From an uncultured Clostridium sp. (GTDB taxonomy: Bacteria; Bacillota; Clostridia; TANB77; CAG-508), in NCBI GenBank assembly GCA_900556695.1, contig USQA01000006.1, positions 1 to 17,692 of the forward strand: DNA of 17,692 bases, read 5' to 3'. A program made the translations under genes and the position numbers. The first letter of the stretch is position 1; every line of letters starts with the position of its first letter. Positions 8,701 through 16,314 of the stretch are shown here, one piece after another. Under the pieces are notes generated by a model that was not told the origin of the DNA, did not search any database, and was given only the letters and a program-made list of their open reading frames with translations.

Positions 8701-9298
8701 TTGCTCCTTCTAATTCTTTTTTTATTTCTTCTGATAATTTATCTAAGTCTACATTTTTTAATAATTCTTCTAATGCTTCTGCTCCCATTCTTGCTTTAAA
8801 AGAACCTCTACCATATTTTTCTTCTGCTTCATGGTATTCTTTTTCGTTTAATATTTGGCATTGTTCTAATCCTGTTTCACCTTTATCTGTAACAATATAT
8901 GATGCAAAATAGATAACTTTTTCTAGATTTCTTGGTGAGATATCTAACATTAGTGCAATTCTACTTGGGATTCCTTTAAAGTACCAAATGTGTGCAACTG
9001 GAGCTGCAAGTTCAATATGTCCCATTCTTTCACGTCTAACTTTTGATTTTGTTACTTCAACACCACATCTATCACAAACAATCCCTTTATATCTTACTCT
9101 TTTATATTTACCACAATGACATTCCCAGTCTTTTGTTGGTCCAAATATTCTTTCACAAAACAAACCATCTTTTTCTGGTTTTAATGTTCTGTAGTTTATA
9201 GTCTCTGGTTTTTTTACTTCACCTTTTGACCATTCTCTTATTTGCTCATCTGATGCAATTCCTATTTTTAATTTATTAAAAATATCTAATTCATCCAC
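5771..9298 (-). CDS. rpoC: RNA polymerase subunit beta'
   Basis: Catalytic large subunit of DNA-dependent RNA polymerase; pairs with RpoB to form the active-site cleft. 1175 aa, normal for Firmicutes and without large insertions. Seen: N-terminal zinc ribbon C60, C62, C75, C78; the active-site Mg2+ motif NADFDGDQ at 448-455 (D450, D452, D454); the second zinc site C793, C867, C874, C877; and the trigger-loop region with GEPGTQLTMRTIHSGGVAG. The start is GTG at 9298 after GAGGGGG with 9 nt spacing; an overlapping ATG is out of frame. It is the second gene of the rpoBC operon, separated from rpoB by an unusually long, structured 183-nt spacer and followed at once by a terminator, with no rpsL/rpsG/fusA downstream. 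Confidence 0.98.
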   Translation of the reverse strand: MDELDIFNKLKIGIASDEQIREWSKGEVKKPETINYRTLKPEKDGLFCERIFGPTKDWECHCGKYKRVRYKGIVCDRCGVEVTKSKVRRERMGHIELAAPVAHIWYFKGIPSRIALMLDISPRNLEKVIYFASYIVTDKGETGLEQCQILNEKEYHEAEEKYGRGSFKARMGAEALEELLKNVDLDKLSEEIKKELEGASEQKRVKLVKRLDTVESFRISGNRPEWMIMNVVPVIPPELRPMVQLDGGRFATSDLNDLYRRVINRNNRLKRLLELGAPEIIVRNEKRMLQESVDALIDNGRRGRPVTGAGNRPLKSLSDMLKGKQGRFRQNLLGKRVDYSGRSVIVVGPELKIYQCGVPKEMAVELFKPFVMKELVGRGIAHNIKNAKRMVERLHPEVWGILEDVIKDHPVMLNRAPTLHRLGIQAFEPVLVEGRAIKLHPLVCTAFNADFDGDQMAVHLPLSPEAQAESRYLMLSTNNLLKPQDGKPVATPRLDMILGSYYLTMVLDGEKGEGKYFKDPDEAIMAFENHEVGIHAKIYVRKTVEIDGEPKTSKVETSVGRIIFNQGIPQDLGFIDRKEDPFQYEISFPVVKKTMGQIIERVIRTHGLTESAEVIDYIKALGFKYATLAGITYSMDDVKVPPAKKELLKEADSRVENIRKQYARGLITDEERYNAVISVWEETTNQVSHAMEDNFDDLNPVYMMVKSGSRGNMNQLRQIAGMRGLMASTTGKAVEIPIKSSFAEGLDALEYFISAHGARKGLSDTALRTADSGYLTRRLVDVAQDIIVREYDCGTDEGIIVYDIKDGNQIIEKMQERLIGRYAVEDVIDPKTKEVIVDTETMITEDIAEKIVEAGIEKLQVRSVLGCHSKHGVCQKCYGMGLARRDLVSIGEAVGIIAAQSIGEPGTQLTMRTIHSGGVAGVADITQGLPRVEELFEARKPKGLAIITEIDGKVKIKETKKKKEVVITNNSESKTYTIPFGSNLKVKNGDIVEACDPLIEGSINPSEILAIKGPEGVYEYLISEVQKVYRNQGVDINDKHIEVIGRQMLKKVRVEDNADTDMFPGSLIDMYDFEDKNTEAVENGKRPATGKRVLLGITKASLATESFLSAASFQETTRVLTEAAVKGKVDDLVGLKENVIIGKLIPAGTGMKKYQNTHISTEEELEKVSDVNSEN

Positions 9299-9481
9299 GC
9301 CTTATTTCCCCCTCGATTAATATGTTTGCAATTAAAAATTGCATAAGTTTTTAGTAATTTAACATTACAAAAGCTTAACTTGGGTGACCGCAAAACAGTT
9401 TAAGAAGACTATCCACCGCCTGAGCAATTCCCTCTTGTCGCTTTTAAACTTTTTGCAGTCTATTTAATTTTATTTTTAATA
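9299..9481 (-). other. structured rpoB-rpoC intercistronic spacer
   Basis: 183 nt inside the operon. The main structure (9386-9460) is a 17-bp stem with one bulged base and one G-U pair: arm 9444-9460 (GACTGCAAAAAGTTTAA on the minus strand) pairs with 9386-9403. It encloses a 40-nt core (9404-9443) of about 53% GC with possible inner pairings GAC/GTC and GAG/CTC. Two smaller hairpins follow towards rpoC: GTAAT/ATTAC (9354-9358, 9364-9368) and GCAATT/AATTGC (9328-9333, 9337-9342). None has a T-run, so a full terminator is unlikely. A cleavage site for RNase III, or translational control of rpoC, would fit. I do not recognise the family. Confidence 0.6.
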
Positions 9482-12400
9482 TTATTCAATAATATCTTCA
9501 TCATTATCTAGATTATCATTAGCCAAATCATTGTCAAATAATAATTCATCACCTTCATCGTCTAATTCTTCAAATAGTTCATCACTTTCTTCTGAATTAT
9601 TTAATAACATTTCTTCTTCAGCTGATTCTTCTCCATAACCATCTAAATCTCCATCACTAATTACTTCTTCTTCTGCTAGTAATTTCTTTTCTCGTTCTGG
9701 ATCGTATTCAATACCTTCTTCGATATTTTCTTTTATTTCTAATTCTTGGTTATCTTCAGAATATAAACGAACATCTAATCCTAAAGATTGTAATTCTTTA
9801 ACTAATACTTTAAAGCTTTCTGGTACTCCTGGTTCAGGAACATTTTCGCCTTTTACTATTGCTTCATAAGTTTTTACTCTACCTACAACATCATCTGATT
9901 TTACAGTTAACATTTCTTGTAATGTATATGATGCTCCATAAGCTTCTAGAGCCCAAACTTCCATTTCTCCGAAACGTTGTCCACCAAATTGTGCTTTACC
10001 TCCTAAAGGTTGTTGTGTTACTAATGAGTATGGTCCAGTTGAACGAGCATGTATTTTATCATCAACTAAATGATGTAATTTTAACATGTACATTACACCA
10101 ACTGTAATTGGTTTATCAAATGGATCTCCTGTTCTTCCATCATATAATGTCATTTTTCCATCTTCACTCATTCCTGCTTCTTTTAAGACTTCTTTAACAT
10201 CTTGTTCTGTAGCACCATCAAATACTGGTGTAGATATTTTCCATCCTAAAGCCTTTGCAGCTCCACCTAAGTGAACTTCTAACACTTGACCTAAGTTCAT
10301 ACGAGAAGGAACACCTAATGGATTTAATAATATATCAATTGGTGTACCATCTGGCATAAATGGCATATCTTCTTCTGGTAATACTCTTGAAATAACACCT
10401 TTGTTACCATGACGTCCAGCCATCTTATCACCAACAGAAATCTTTCTTTTTGTTGCGATATAACATCTAATAATTTGATTTACTCCAGGTCCTAATTCAT
10501 CTGAATTGTCTCTAGTAAATATTTTTACATCAACTATTGTTCCAGCTTCTCCATGTGGTACTCTTAAAGATGTATCTCTTACTTCTCTAGCTTTTTCTCC
10601 GAATATAGCTCTTAATAATCTTTCTTCAGCTGTTAAATCTGTTTCTCCTTTTGGAGTAACTTTACCAACTAATATATCTCCTGGTCTTACTTCAGCACCA
10701 ATTCTTATAATTCCGTTTTCATCTAAGTCTTTTAATGAATCATCACCAACATTTGGAATATCTCTTGTTATTTCTTCTGGTCCTAATTTTGTATCACGGC
10801 ATTCGCAATCATATTCTTCTATGTGTATTGATGTAAATACATCTTCTTTTACTAATTTTTCGTTTATTAAAATAGCATCCTCATAGTTGTATCCTTCCCA
10901 TGTAGAGAAAGCTACTAAAACGTTTTTACCAAGTGCCATTTCTCCATTTTGTGTAGATGGTCCATCAGCTATTGCATCACCTTTTTTAACTTTTTCTCCA
11001 ACTTTTACAATTGGTTTTTGGTTAATACATGTTCCACCATTTGTTCTTTTGAACTTACGTAATTTATGTACAACTGTTTTTCCATTTTTATATTTAACTG
11101 TTATAGCATCTCCTGTTACTTTTTCTATAACTCCATCATCTTCAGCTAATATTAAAATTCCTGAGTCTTTTGCTGCTCTGTATTCTATTCCAGTTCCTAT
11201 AATTGGGCTTTCTGTAATCATTAATGGTACAGCTTGACGTTGCATGTTTGCACCCATTAATGCTCTTTTTGCATCATCATGCTCTAAGAATGGAATCATT
11301 GCTGCAGCAACAGATACTAATTGTTTTGGTGAAACGTCTACATATTGAACTTTTTCACTTTCAACTTCTATAATTTCATTTTTATATCTAACTCTAATTC
11401 TTTTATTTACAAATTTTCCGTTTTTGTCTACTGGTTCAGATGCTTGAGCTATAATAAAGTTATCTTCTACATCTGCGCTCATATATTCAACAATATCTGT
11501 TAATTTATGAGTTTTAGGATCAACTTTTCTATATGGTGTTTCTATAAATCCATATTCATTTATACTAGCAAATGATGAAAGTGCTGATATTAATCCTATG
11601 TTTGGTCCTTCTGGAGATTCAATAGGACATAATCTACCATAGTGAGTATAATGAACGTCACGAACTTCAAATCCTGCTCTTTCTCTTGTTAATCCTCCAG
11701 GTCCTAATGCTGAAATTCTTCTTTTATGTGTTAATTCTGAAAGTGGGTTTGTTTGATCCATAAATTGTGACAATTGTGAACTTCCAAAGAATTCTCTTAT
11801 TGCTGATGTTATTGGTTTTGTGTTAATTAATGTTTGTGGTGTTACAACATCTAAGTCTTGAATTGTCATTCTTTCACGAACAACTCTTTCTAATCTTGTT
11901 AAACCAATTCTAAATTGATTTTGTAATAATTCTCCAACACAACGAATTCTACGATTTGCTAAATGGTCTATATCATCTGGTTCTCCTAATCCATGTGAAA
12001 GATTTAATAAATAACTAATAGAAGCTATAATATCTTCTGTTGTTATATGTTTTGGTACTAATTCATTGTATCTTTCTTCTAATACTTTAACTAAATCTTT
12101 TTTATCTGTGTTGTCTATAATATTTTTTAATACATTATAATTAACTAATTCTTTAAAATGTAATTTGCTTAAGTCAACATCTGGTAATACTTTATGAATA
12201 TTAACAGTGTTATTTCCGATAATTCTGATTTTTCTATCTCCAAGAGTTATATCAACTACATTTATTCCTGCATTTTGAATATCTTCTGCTATTTTTTCTG
12301 AAATAACTTCTCCTGCTTGTACAAAAACTTCTCCTGTTTCGCTATCTATGATATCTTCTGCAGCTACTCTTCCTTTGATTCTTGTTGCTAAATTTAATTT

Positions 12401-13234
12401 TTGATTAAATTTGTATCTTCCTACTTTTGCTAAATCATATCTTTTATTATCATAGAATAATCCATTAAATAAGTTTCTTGCTGCATCTGCTGTTGGTAAT
12501 TCACCTGGTCTTAACTTTTTATATATTTCGATTAAAGCTTCATCTTGCTCTTTTACTGTTTCTTTAGCAATTGTTGCTGTAATTAATTCTTCATCACCAA
12601 ATAATTCTCTAATTTGATCATCTGATACAACTCCTAATGCTTTTAATAATGTTGTTACAGGTACTTTTCTTGTTCTATCAACACGTACATAGAATATATC
12701 ATTTCCATCTGTTTCATATTCAAGCCAAGCACCACGAAGTGGCATTATTGTAGATGTATATGTTCTTTTTCCTGTTTTTGTATCAAATTCTTGTGCATAA
12801 TAACATCCTGGTGAACGTACTAATTGGCTTACTACAACTCTTTCTGCACCATTAATAACAAAAGTTCCACTATCTGTCATTAAAGGGAAATCTCCTAAGT
12901 AAATTTCTTGTTCTTTGATTTCTCCTGTCTCACGGTTTATTAATCTAACCTTTACATGTAGTCTTGTTGAATAAGTTGCATCTCTTTCTTTTGCTTCTTC
13001 AATAGAATATTTTGTTTTTTCTTCCATGTAGTAGTCAAAAAATTCAAGAACTAAGTTTCCAGAATAGTCTTCAATTGGAGAAATATCTTTTAATACTTCA
13101 CCTAACCCTTCTTCTATGAACCATTCATATGAATCTCTTTGGACTTTAATAAGATTTGGCATTTCGATGTAATCGCCGACTTTTGCGAAATCTTTACGAG
13201 ATGCTTTCTCGTAATTAATTTCTTTTAGTTTCAA
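9482..13234 (-). CDS. rpoB: RNA polymerase subunit beta
   Basis: Second-largest subunit of RNA polymerase and target of rifamycins. 1250 aa. Conserved blocks: the rifampicin-binding region SSQLSQFMDQTNPLSELTHK with D493, H503 and S508 (E. coli D516, H526, S531) all wild type, so no classic resistance change is seen; the SPEGPNIGLI block; GDKMAGRHGNKGVIS; and near the C-terminus the GGKAQFGGQRFGEMEVWALEAYGA block. The last 75 or so residues are a very acidic Asp/Glu-rich tail, as in many Clostridia. TTG at 13234 is preferred: AAGGAG lies 8 nt upstream. An in-frame GTG three codons earlier (13243) is embedded in that same ribosome binding site and is unlikely to be used. It is first gene of the operon; rplJ-rplL are not upstream. 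Confidence 0.98.
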   Translation of the reverse strand: MKLKEINYEKASRKDFAKVGDYIEMPNLIKVQRDSYEWFIEEGLGEVLKDISPIEDYSGNLVLEFFDYYMEEKTKYSIEEAKERDATYSTRLHVKVRLINRETGEIKEQEIYLGDFPLMTDSGTFVINGAERVVVSQLVRSPGCYYAQEFDTKTGKRTYTSTIMPLRGAWLEYETDGNDIFYVRVDRTRKVPVTTLLKALGVVSDDQIRELFGDEELITATIAKETVKEQDEALIEIYKKLRPGELPTADAARNLFNGLFYDNKRYDLAKVGRYKFNQKLNLATRIKGRVAAEDIIDSETGEVFVQAGEVISEKIAEDIQNAGINVVDITLGDRKIRIIGNNTVNIHKVLPDVDLSKLHFKELVNYNVLKNIIDNTDKKDLVKVLEERYNELVPKHITTEDIIASISYLLNLSHGLGEPDDIDHLANRRIRCVGELLQNQFRIGLTRLERVVRERMTIQDLDVVTPQTLINTKPITSAIREFFGSSQLSQFMDQTNPLSELTHKRRISALGPGGLTRERAGFEVRDVHYTHYGRLCPIESPEGPNIGLISALSSFASINEYGFIETPYRKVDPKTHKLTDIVEYMSADVEDNFIIAQASEPVDKNGKFVNKRIRVRYKNEIIEVESEKVQYVDVSPKQLVSVAAAMIPFLEHDDAKRALMGANMQRQAVPLMITESPIIGTGIEYRAAKDSGILILAEDDGVIEKVTGDAITVKYKNGKTVVHKLRKFKRTNGGTCINQKPIVKVGEKVKKGDAIADGPSTQNGEMALGKNVLVAFSTWEGYNYEDAILINEKLVKEDVFTSIHIEEYDCECRDTKLGPEEITRDIPNVGDDSLKDLDENGIIRIGAEVRPGDILVGKVTPKGETDLTAEERLLRAIFGEKAREVRDTSLRVPHGEAGTIVDVKIFTRDNSDELGPGVNQIIRCYIATKRKISVGDKMAGRHGNKGVISRVLPEEDMPFMPDGTPIDILLNPLGVPSRMNLGQVLEVHLGGAAKALGWKISTPVFDGATEQDVKEVLKEAGMSEDGKMTLYDGRTGDPFDKPITVGVMYMLKLHHLVDDKIHARSTGPYSLVTQQPLGGKAQFGGQRFGEMEVWALEAYGASYTLQEMLTVKSDDVVGRVKTYEAIVKGENVPEPGVPESFKVLVKELQSLGLDVRLYSEDNQELEIKENIEEGIEYDPEREKKLLAEEEVISDGDLDGYGEESAEEEMLLNNSEESDELFEELDDEGDELLFDNDLANDNLDNDEDIIE

Positions 13235-13426
13235 AAAAATCACTCCTTAAAAAATATTAAGCAGAAATAAATTTATTTTTTTAAAAGAAGTCCTTCTTAA
13301 AAACAATTTGATTTCTAATTCCATTAATTTGTCTGCTCTTACAAACTAACTTTTATTAGGTCAAATTAGAGTTTAATTCCTCTTCTTTTAATTTTTAACT
13401 TTTGAATAAATAATTAAGATTTTAAC
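13235..13426 (-). promoter_or_regulatory. long 5' leader of the rpoBC mRNA
   Basis: About 190 nt lie between the predicted transcription start (near 13426) and the rpoB start codon, far longer than the 20-30 nt leaders of the neighbouring genes. Weak hairpins are visible on the minus strand: TTTGT/ACAAA around AAGAGCAG (13332-13349), and AAGAA/TTCTT around GGAC (13286-13299). No known leader family is recognised and no coding frame with a ribosome binding site stands out. Autoregulation or antitermination control is a guess from length alone. Confidence 0.4.
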
Positions 13427-13432
13427 TTTGAA

Positions 13433-13462
13433 ATTATATCATACTTTATATGTAAATGTCAA
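13433..13462 (-). promoter_or_regulatory. strong sigma-A promoter of rpoBC
   Basis: Minus strand: consensus -35 TTGACA (13462-13457), 18-nt spacer ending in the extended TG, consensus -10 TATAAT (13438-13433). This is among the best promoters in the window, fitting a highly expressed operon. Its presence shows that rpoBC is not transcribed from an upstream ribosomal-protein gene here. Confidence 0.85.
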
Positions 13463-13542
13463 TACTTAAACTCAAAAAACTTCAAGGGAAATACGGCTTT
13501 TAGCATTTTTATATGTTTAATAATAACCTTAAAATATTATCA

Positions 13543-13690
13543 AACGAAAAAGGGATGTATATTTAAAAGTGAGTTCGACCTGATTAGTTATTTATATTTA
13601 TGTTTATAATGTGTATATGCAATTTGAATATTTGCTAATCTTAAACGCCTTGGAGAACGAATCTTTTTAAATATACATCCCTTTTTTGTT
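13543..13690. other. 148-nt element closed by a 26-bp inverted repeat
   Basis: Left arm 13543-13568 and right arm 13665-13690 match over 25 of 26 positions, the remaining one being a G-T pair; the arms run from AAC to GTT. The 96-nt interior (13569-13664) has inner stems GAGTTCG/CGAATC (13571-13577 with 13658-13663, one bulge) and GATTAG/CTAATC (13582-13587 with 13635-13640). Between them lies an unpaired AAACGCCTTGGAGAA on one side, and the tip is A/T-rich. Both strands end in CCC plus T-run, so either could be a self-terminating transcript. It sits between the divergent promoters of rpoB and the COG2426 gene, outside both mRNAs. No reading frame of note. Unknown family. Confidence 0.6.
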
Positions 13691-13726
13691 AATATTTTTC
13701 GTCTATGAAATATGCTTAATATTTTG

Positions 13727-13755
13727 TAGACAAATCTTATTTTTTATAGTAGAAT
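13727..13755 (+). promoter_or_regulatory. sigma-A promoter for the COG2426 gene
   Basis: -35 TAGACA (13727-13732), 17-nt spacer, -10 TAGAAT (13750-13755); each box has one mismatch to consensus. A leader of about 25 nt carries AAGGAG at 13774-13779. Confidence 0.65.
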
Positions 13756-13787
13756 ATATAAGATTTTTTATATAAGGAGATTTTATT

Positions 13788-14351
13788 ATGCAAAGTTTAC
13801 CTATCGCAGTAAAATATTTAATAACATTTATTGTAAGTATGGTTCCAATTATTGAACTAAGAGGAGCTATCCCAATAGCAGAGAGTCTAGGATTAAATAT
13901 ATTTTTATATTACCCAATAGCAATTATAGGAAATATGCTTCCTGTTCCTTTTATTTATCTATTTGCAAGAAAAGTTCTTGAATGGGGAAAGGATAAAAAA
14001 ATTATAGGAAAATTTTTCACATGGTGTTTAGAAAAAGGTGAAAAAGGTGGCGAAAAATTAAAAGAATCAGCTGGAAATAGCGGTATCTTTTGGGCATTAC
14101 TAATATTTGTTGGAATTCCTCTTCCAGGTACAGGTGCTTGGACAGGAACATTAGCTGCTAGTTTTTTAAAAATTGATTTTAAGACAAGTATAGCAGCTGT
14201 AACCTTAGGTGTTTTACTAGCAGGATTAATTATGTCTTTAGGTAGCAAAATTGTTTCTATACTTGGATGGCCTGGCGTTTTTGCTATTATAGCTATATTA
14301 CTAGTAATTATTTTAATATCTATTTTTATAAAAAAAAGAAAAAAGAAATGA
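13788..14351 (+). CDS. COG2426 / small multidrug export-type membrane protein
   Basis: Integral membrane protein of the family listed as putative small multidrug export protein (Sm_multidrug_ex, COG2426); the substrate is not established, so the name should be read with care. 187 aa. The two family signatures are clear: ELRGAIPIAESLGLN at 23-37 and GIPLPGTGAWTG at 109-120, both re-entrant or helix-edge segments rich in Gly/Pro. Membrane segments lie at about 5-22, 38-60, 99-125, 134-152 and 157-181, with a charged cytoplasmic loop of Lys/Glu/Gly (about 64-94) and a lysine tail. ATG at 13788 has AAGGAG 8 nt upstream. Single-gene unit, divergent from rpoB and convergent with the AI-2E family gene. 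Confidence 0.85.
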   Translation: MQSLPIAVKYLITFIVSMVPIIELRGAIPIAESLGLNIFLYYPIAIIGNMLPVPFIYLFARKVLEWGKDKKIIGKFFTWCLEKGEKGGEKLKESAGNSGIFWALLIFVGIPLPGTGAWTGTLAASFLKIDFKTSIAAVTLGVLLAGLIMSLGSKIVSILGWPGVFAIIAILLVIILISIFIKKRKKK

Positions 14352-14378
14352 TATCATTCTAAGATATCATTTCTTTTT
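14340..14378. terminator. bidirectional terminator shared by convergent genes
   Basis: A perfect 16-bp stem (14340-14355 with 14363-14378) and 7-nt loop, A-run on one side and T-run on the other. The stop codons of both converging genes (TGA ending 14351; minus-strand TAG at 14361-14359) lie within the hairpin, a very compact arrangement. Confidence 0.85.
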
Positions 14379-15504
14379 CTTCTTTCTTACTTTTTAATTT
14401 AAAATTCACATAGTCCTCTACAAAAATTTTCAATACAGCAATCACTGGGACAGCTAAAAACATTCCTAATATCCCAAAATATGCCCCTCCTATTGTCACA
14501 GCAAGTATTACTAATAATGGACTTATTTCTAATGATTTTCCTACTATCTTTGGATTAATTATATTTGCATCAATTTGTTGTAATATAACAACAACTATTA
14601 GCATCCATATAGCTTGTGATATTCCTCCTGTTATAGCAGTAATAAGTACTGATATTCCTACGGCAATAATTGCTCCAAAGTATGGAATCATATTAAATAA
14701 TCCTATAAAGAAACCTAGTAATGGTGCATATTTTACTCCCATAATTGATAATGCAATTGTTACCAATATTCCTACAATTATTGCATCTAAAAATTGACTT
14801 GCAATAAATTTAAAAAATATTTCATTTGAGTTATTAAAATATTTATCAATATTTTTATATGTATTTTCTTTAAAAATTGCATTTATAAACTTTTTTATAA
14901 AGTTAATTATTTGTGTTCTTTCCAATAATATATATATAGAAACAATTATTGCTACAAACACCTCAAATATACTTGTAACAGCATTTAATGCTCCCATCAA
15001 ATATTCTATTATTTTATTTATTTCAAAATATTGTCTAATATTAATATTTTGAATCATTTTTGTTACTTCATCAATAATATTATTTTTTATAATTGAATCT
15101 TCTGGCAATTCACTATATTTATTCATTATTGTTTCATAATATCCTGGTATATTACTTAAAAAATCTGATACACTTCCAAATACTACTGGTAATATAAATT
15201 TAAACATAATCATTATGATTAAAAATACAGTTATATATACAGTTATAATACTTAATCCTCTTGCCCTTTTTGAAATTAGTTTTAATTTGCTCTTTTTGTA
15301 TTTATTTTCTATACTTTTACAAGGAATAAATAATATATATGCAATAAATATTCCAGCAAAAAATGGACTTATAATACTAAAAAACTTTCCTATTGCATCC
15401 ATTATATTTGTAAAATTATCTAAAGCTTTATATACTACAATTATTGCTACTCCTAAAACAAACCAGTATAGCCATCTTCTCCAATGATTTCTTATTTCGT
15501 TCAT
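14359..15504 (-). CDS. AI-2E/PerM family membrane transporter
   Basis: Member of the AI-2E transporter family (PF01594, COG0628). Some members export autoinducer-2 and others act as Na+/H+ antiporters, so the substrate is unknown. 381 aa. Membrane helices lie at about 11-25, 41-62 (two hydrophobic runs with a Pro), 84-108, 171-194, 236-256, 258-293 and 298-310, with a long C-terminal hydrophobic region at 329-362. The large loop at 110-165 is the expected variable region. Family marks: NMIPYFGAII at 271-280 and QQIDANIINPKIVG at 309-322. ATG at 15504 follows AGGAGG with 5 nt spacing. The ribosome binding site abuts the stop codon of xth 10 nt upstream, so the two genes form one operon. Confidence 0.88.
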   Translation of the reverse strand: MNEIRNHWRRWLYWFVLGVAIIVVYKALDNFTNIMDAIGKFFSIISPFFAGIFIAYILFIPCKSIENKYKKSKLKLISKRARGLSIITVYITVFLIIMIMFKFILPVVFGSVSDFLSNIPGYYETIMNKYSELPEDSIIKNNIIDEVTKMIQNINIRQYFEINKIIEYLMGALNAVTSIFEVFVAIIVSIYILLERTQIINFIKKFINAIFKENTYKNIDKYFNNSNEIFFKFIASQFLDAIIVGILVTIALSIMGVKYAPLLGFFIGLFNMIPYFGAIIAVGISVLITAITGGISQAIWMLIVVVILQQIDANIINPKIVGKSLEISPLLVILAVTIGGAYFGILGMFLAVPVIAVLKIFVEDYVNFKLKSKKEEKEMIS

Positions 15505-15514
15505 CTCTTCCTCC

Positions 15515-16270
15515 TTATATATCTATCTCTAATTCTACAGGGCAATGGTCACTGCCCATAATTTTTGAATGTATTTTTGCTTCTTTTATTTTGTTTTCTA
15601 TATTTTTTGATACTATAAAATAATCAATTCTCCATCCTACATTCTTTTCTCTTGCTCGTCCCATATATGACCACCAACTATATGCTTCTTTCGTATTTGG
15701 ATATAAATATCTAAATGAATCAGTAAATCCTGATTCTAACAATTGTGTCATTTTTTCTCTTTCTTCATCTGTAAAACCTGCATTTCTTCTATTAGTTTTT
15801 GGATTTTTTAAATCTATTTCATTATGTGCCACATTCAAATCCCCACACATTATAACAGGCTTTATTTTGTTTAAGTCTAATAAATATTTTCTAATCTCAT
15901 CTTCCCAAACTTGTCGATATTCTAACCTTTCTAAACCTCTTTTTGAATTTGGAGTATATATATTTACCATAAAAAAGTTCTTAAATTCTAGTGTTATTAC
16001 TCTTCCTTCTTTGTCATGTTGTTCAATTCCTATACCATACTTAACACTAATAGGTTTTTCTTTTGTATAAATTGCTGTTCCAGAATATCCTTTTTTCTCT
16101 GCACTATTCCAAAAACTTTTATACCCTTCAAATTCAAGTTCTATCTGATCTATCTGGCATTTTGTCTCCTGAATACAAAATATATCTGCATTAATCTCTT
16201 TAAAGAAATCTTTAAATCCTTTATTAACACATGCTCGTATTCCATTAACATTCCAAGAAATTAATTTCAT
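15515..16270 (-). CDS. xth: exodeoxyribonuclease III / AP endonuclease
   Basis: Xth/ExoA-type enzyme of base-excision repair: cuts the backbone 5' to abasic sites and has 3'-5' exonuclease and 3'-phosphatase activity, Mg2+-dependent. 251 aa, the family length. Catalytic residues in order: N7 (SWNVNG), E35 (IQETK), Y105 (NIYTPNS), D144 and N146 (GDLNVAH), and D241-H242 (GSDHCP). The RRNAGFTDEER and WWSYMGRAREKNVGWRIDYF blocks are typical of ExoA. ATG at 16270 with AAGGAG 7 nt upstream. First gene of a two-gene operon with the AI-2E family gene; this pairing is not a known functional link, so probably only co-transcription. Confidence 0.95.
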   Translation of the reverse strand: MKLISWNVNGIRACVNKGFKDFFKEINADIFCIQETKCQIDQIELEFEGYKSFWNSAEKKGYSGTAIYTKEKPISVKYGIGIEQHDKEGRVITLEFKNFFMVNIYTPNSKRGLERLEYRQVWEDEIRKYLLDLNKIKPVIMCGDLNVAHNEIDLKNPKTNRRNAGFTDEEREKMTQLLESGFTDSFRYLYPNTKEAYSWWSYMGRAREKNVGWRIDYFIVSKNIENKIKEAKIHSKIMGSDHCPVELEIDI

Positions 16271-16314
16271 GCTTAAACTCCTTCTAATTTTTATTAACTA
16301 AATTAATCGAGTAT

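Noticed and set aside
9386..9460. Terminator between rpoB and rpoC
   Set aside because: The stem is followed by ACCCAAG on the transcript strand, with no T-run.
9859..11237. Open frames on the plus strand inside rpoB (and similar ones inside rpoC, gdpP and the LCP gene)
   Set aside because: They are antisense to conserved genes, have no ribosome binding sites, and have odd composition; they are reading-frame shadows.
11700..11800. Rifampicin resistance mutation in rpoB
   Set aside because: The key positions D, H and S are wild type; the Thr in DQTNP is the usual Firmicute residue.
13235..13243. GTG at 13243 as the rpoB start
   Set aside because: The codon is inside the AAGGAGTG ribosome binding site that correctly spaces the TTG at 13234.
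13543..13690. 6S RNA or tmRNA
   Set aside because: The size is roughly compatible with a small 6S RNA, but the central bubble and its conserved flanks are not apparent, and there is no tRNA-like end or tag frame for tmRNA.
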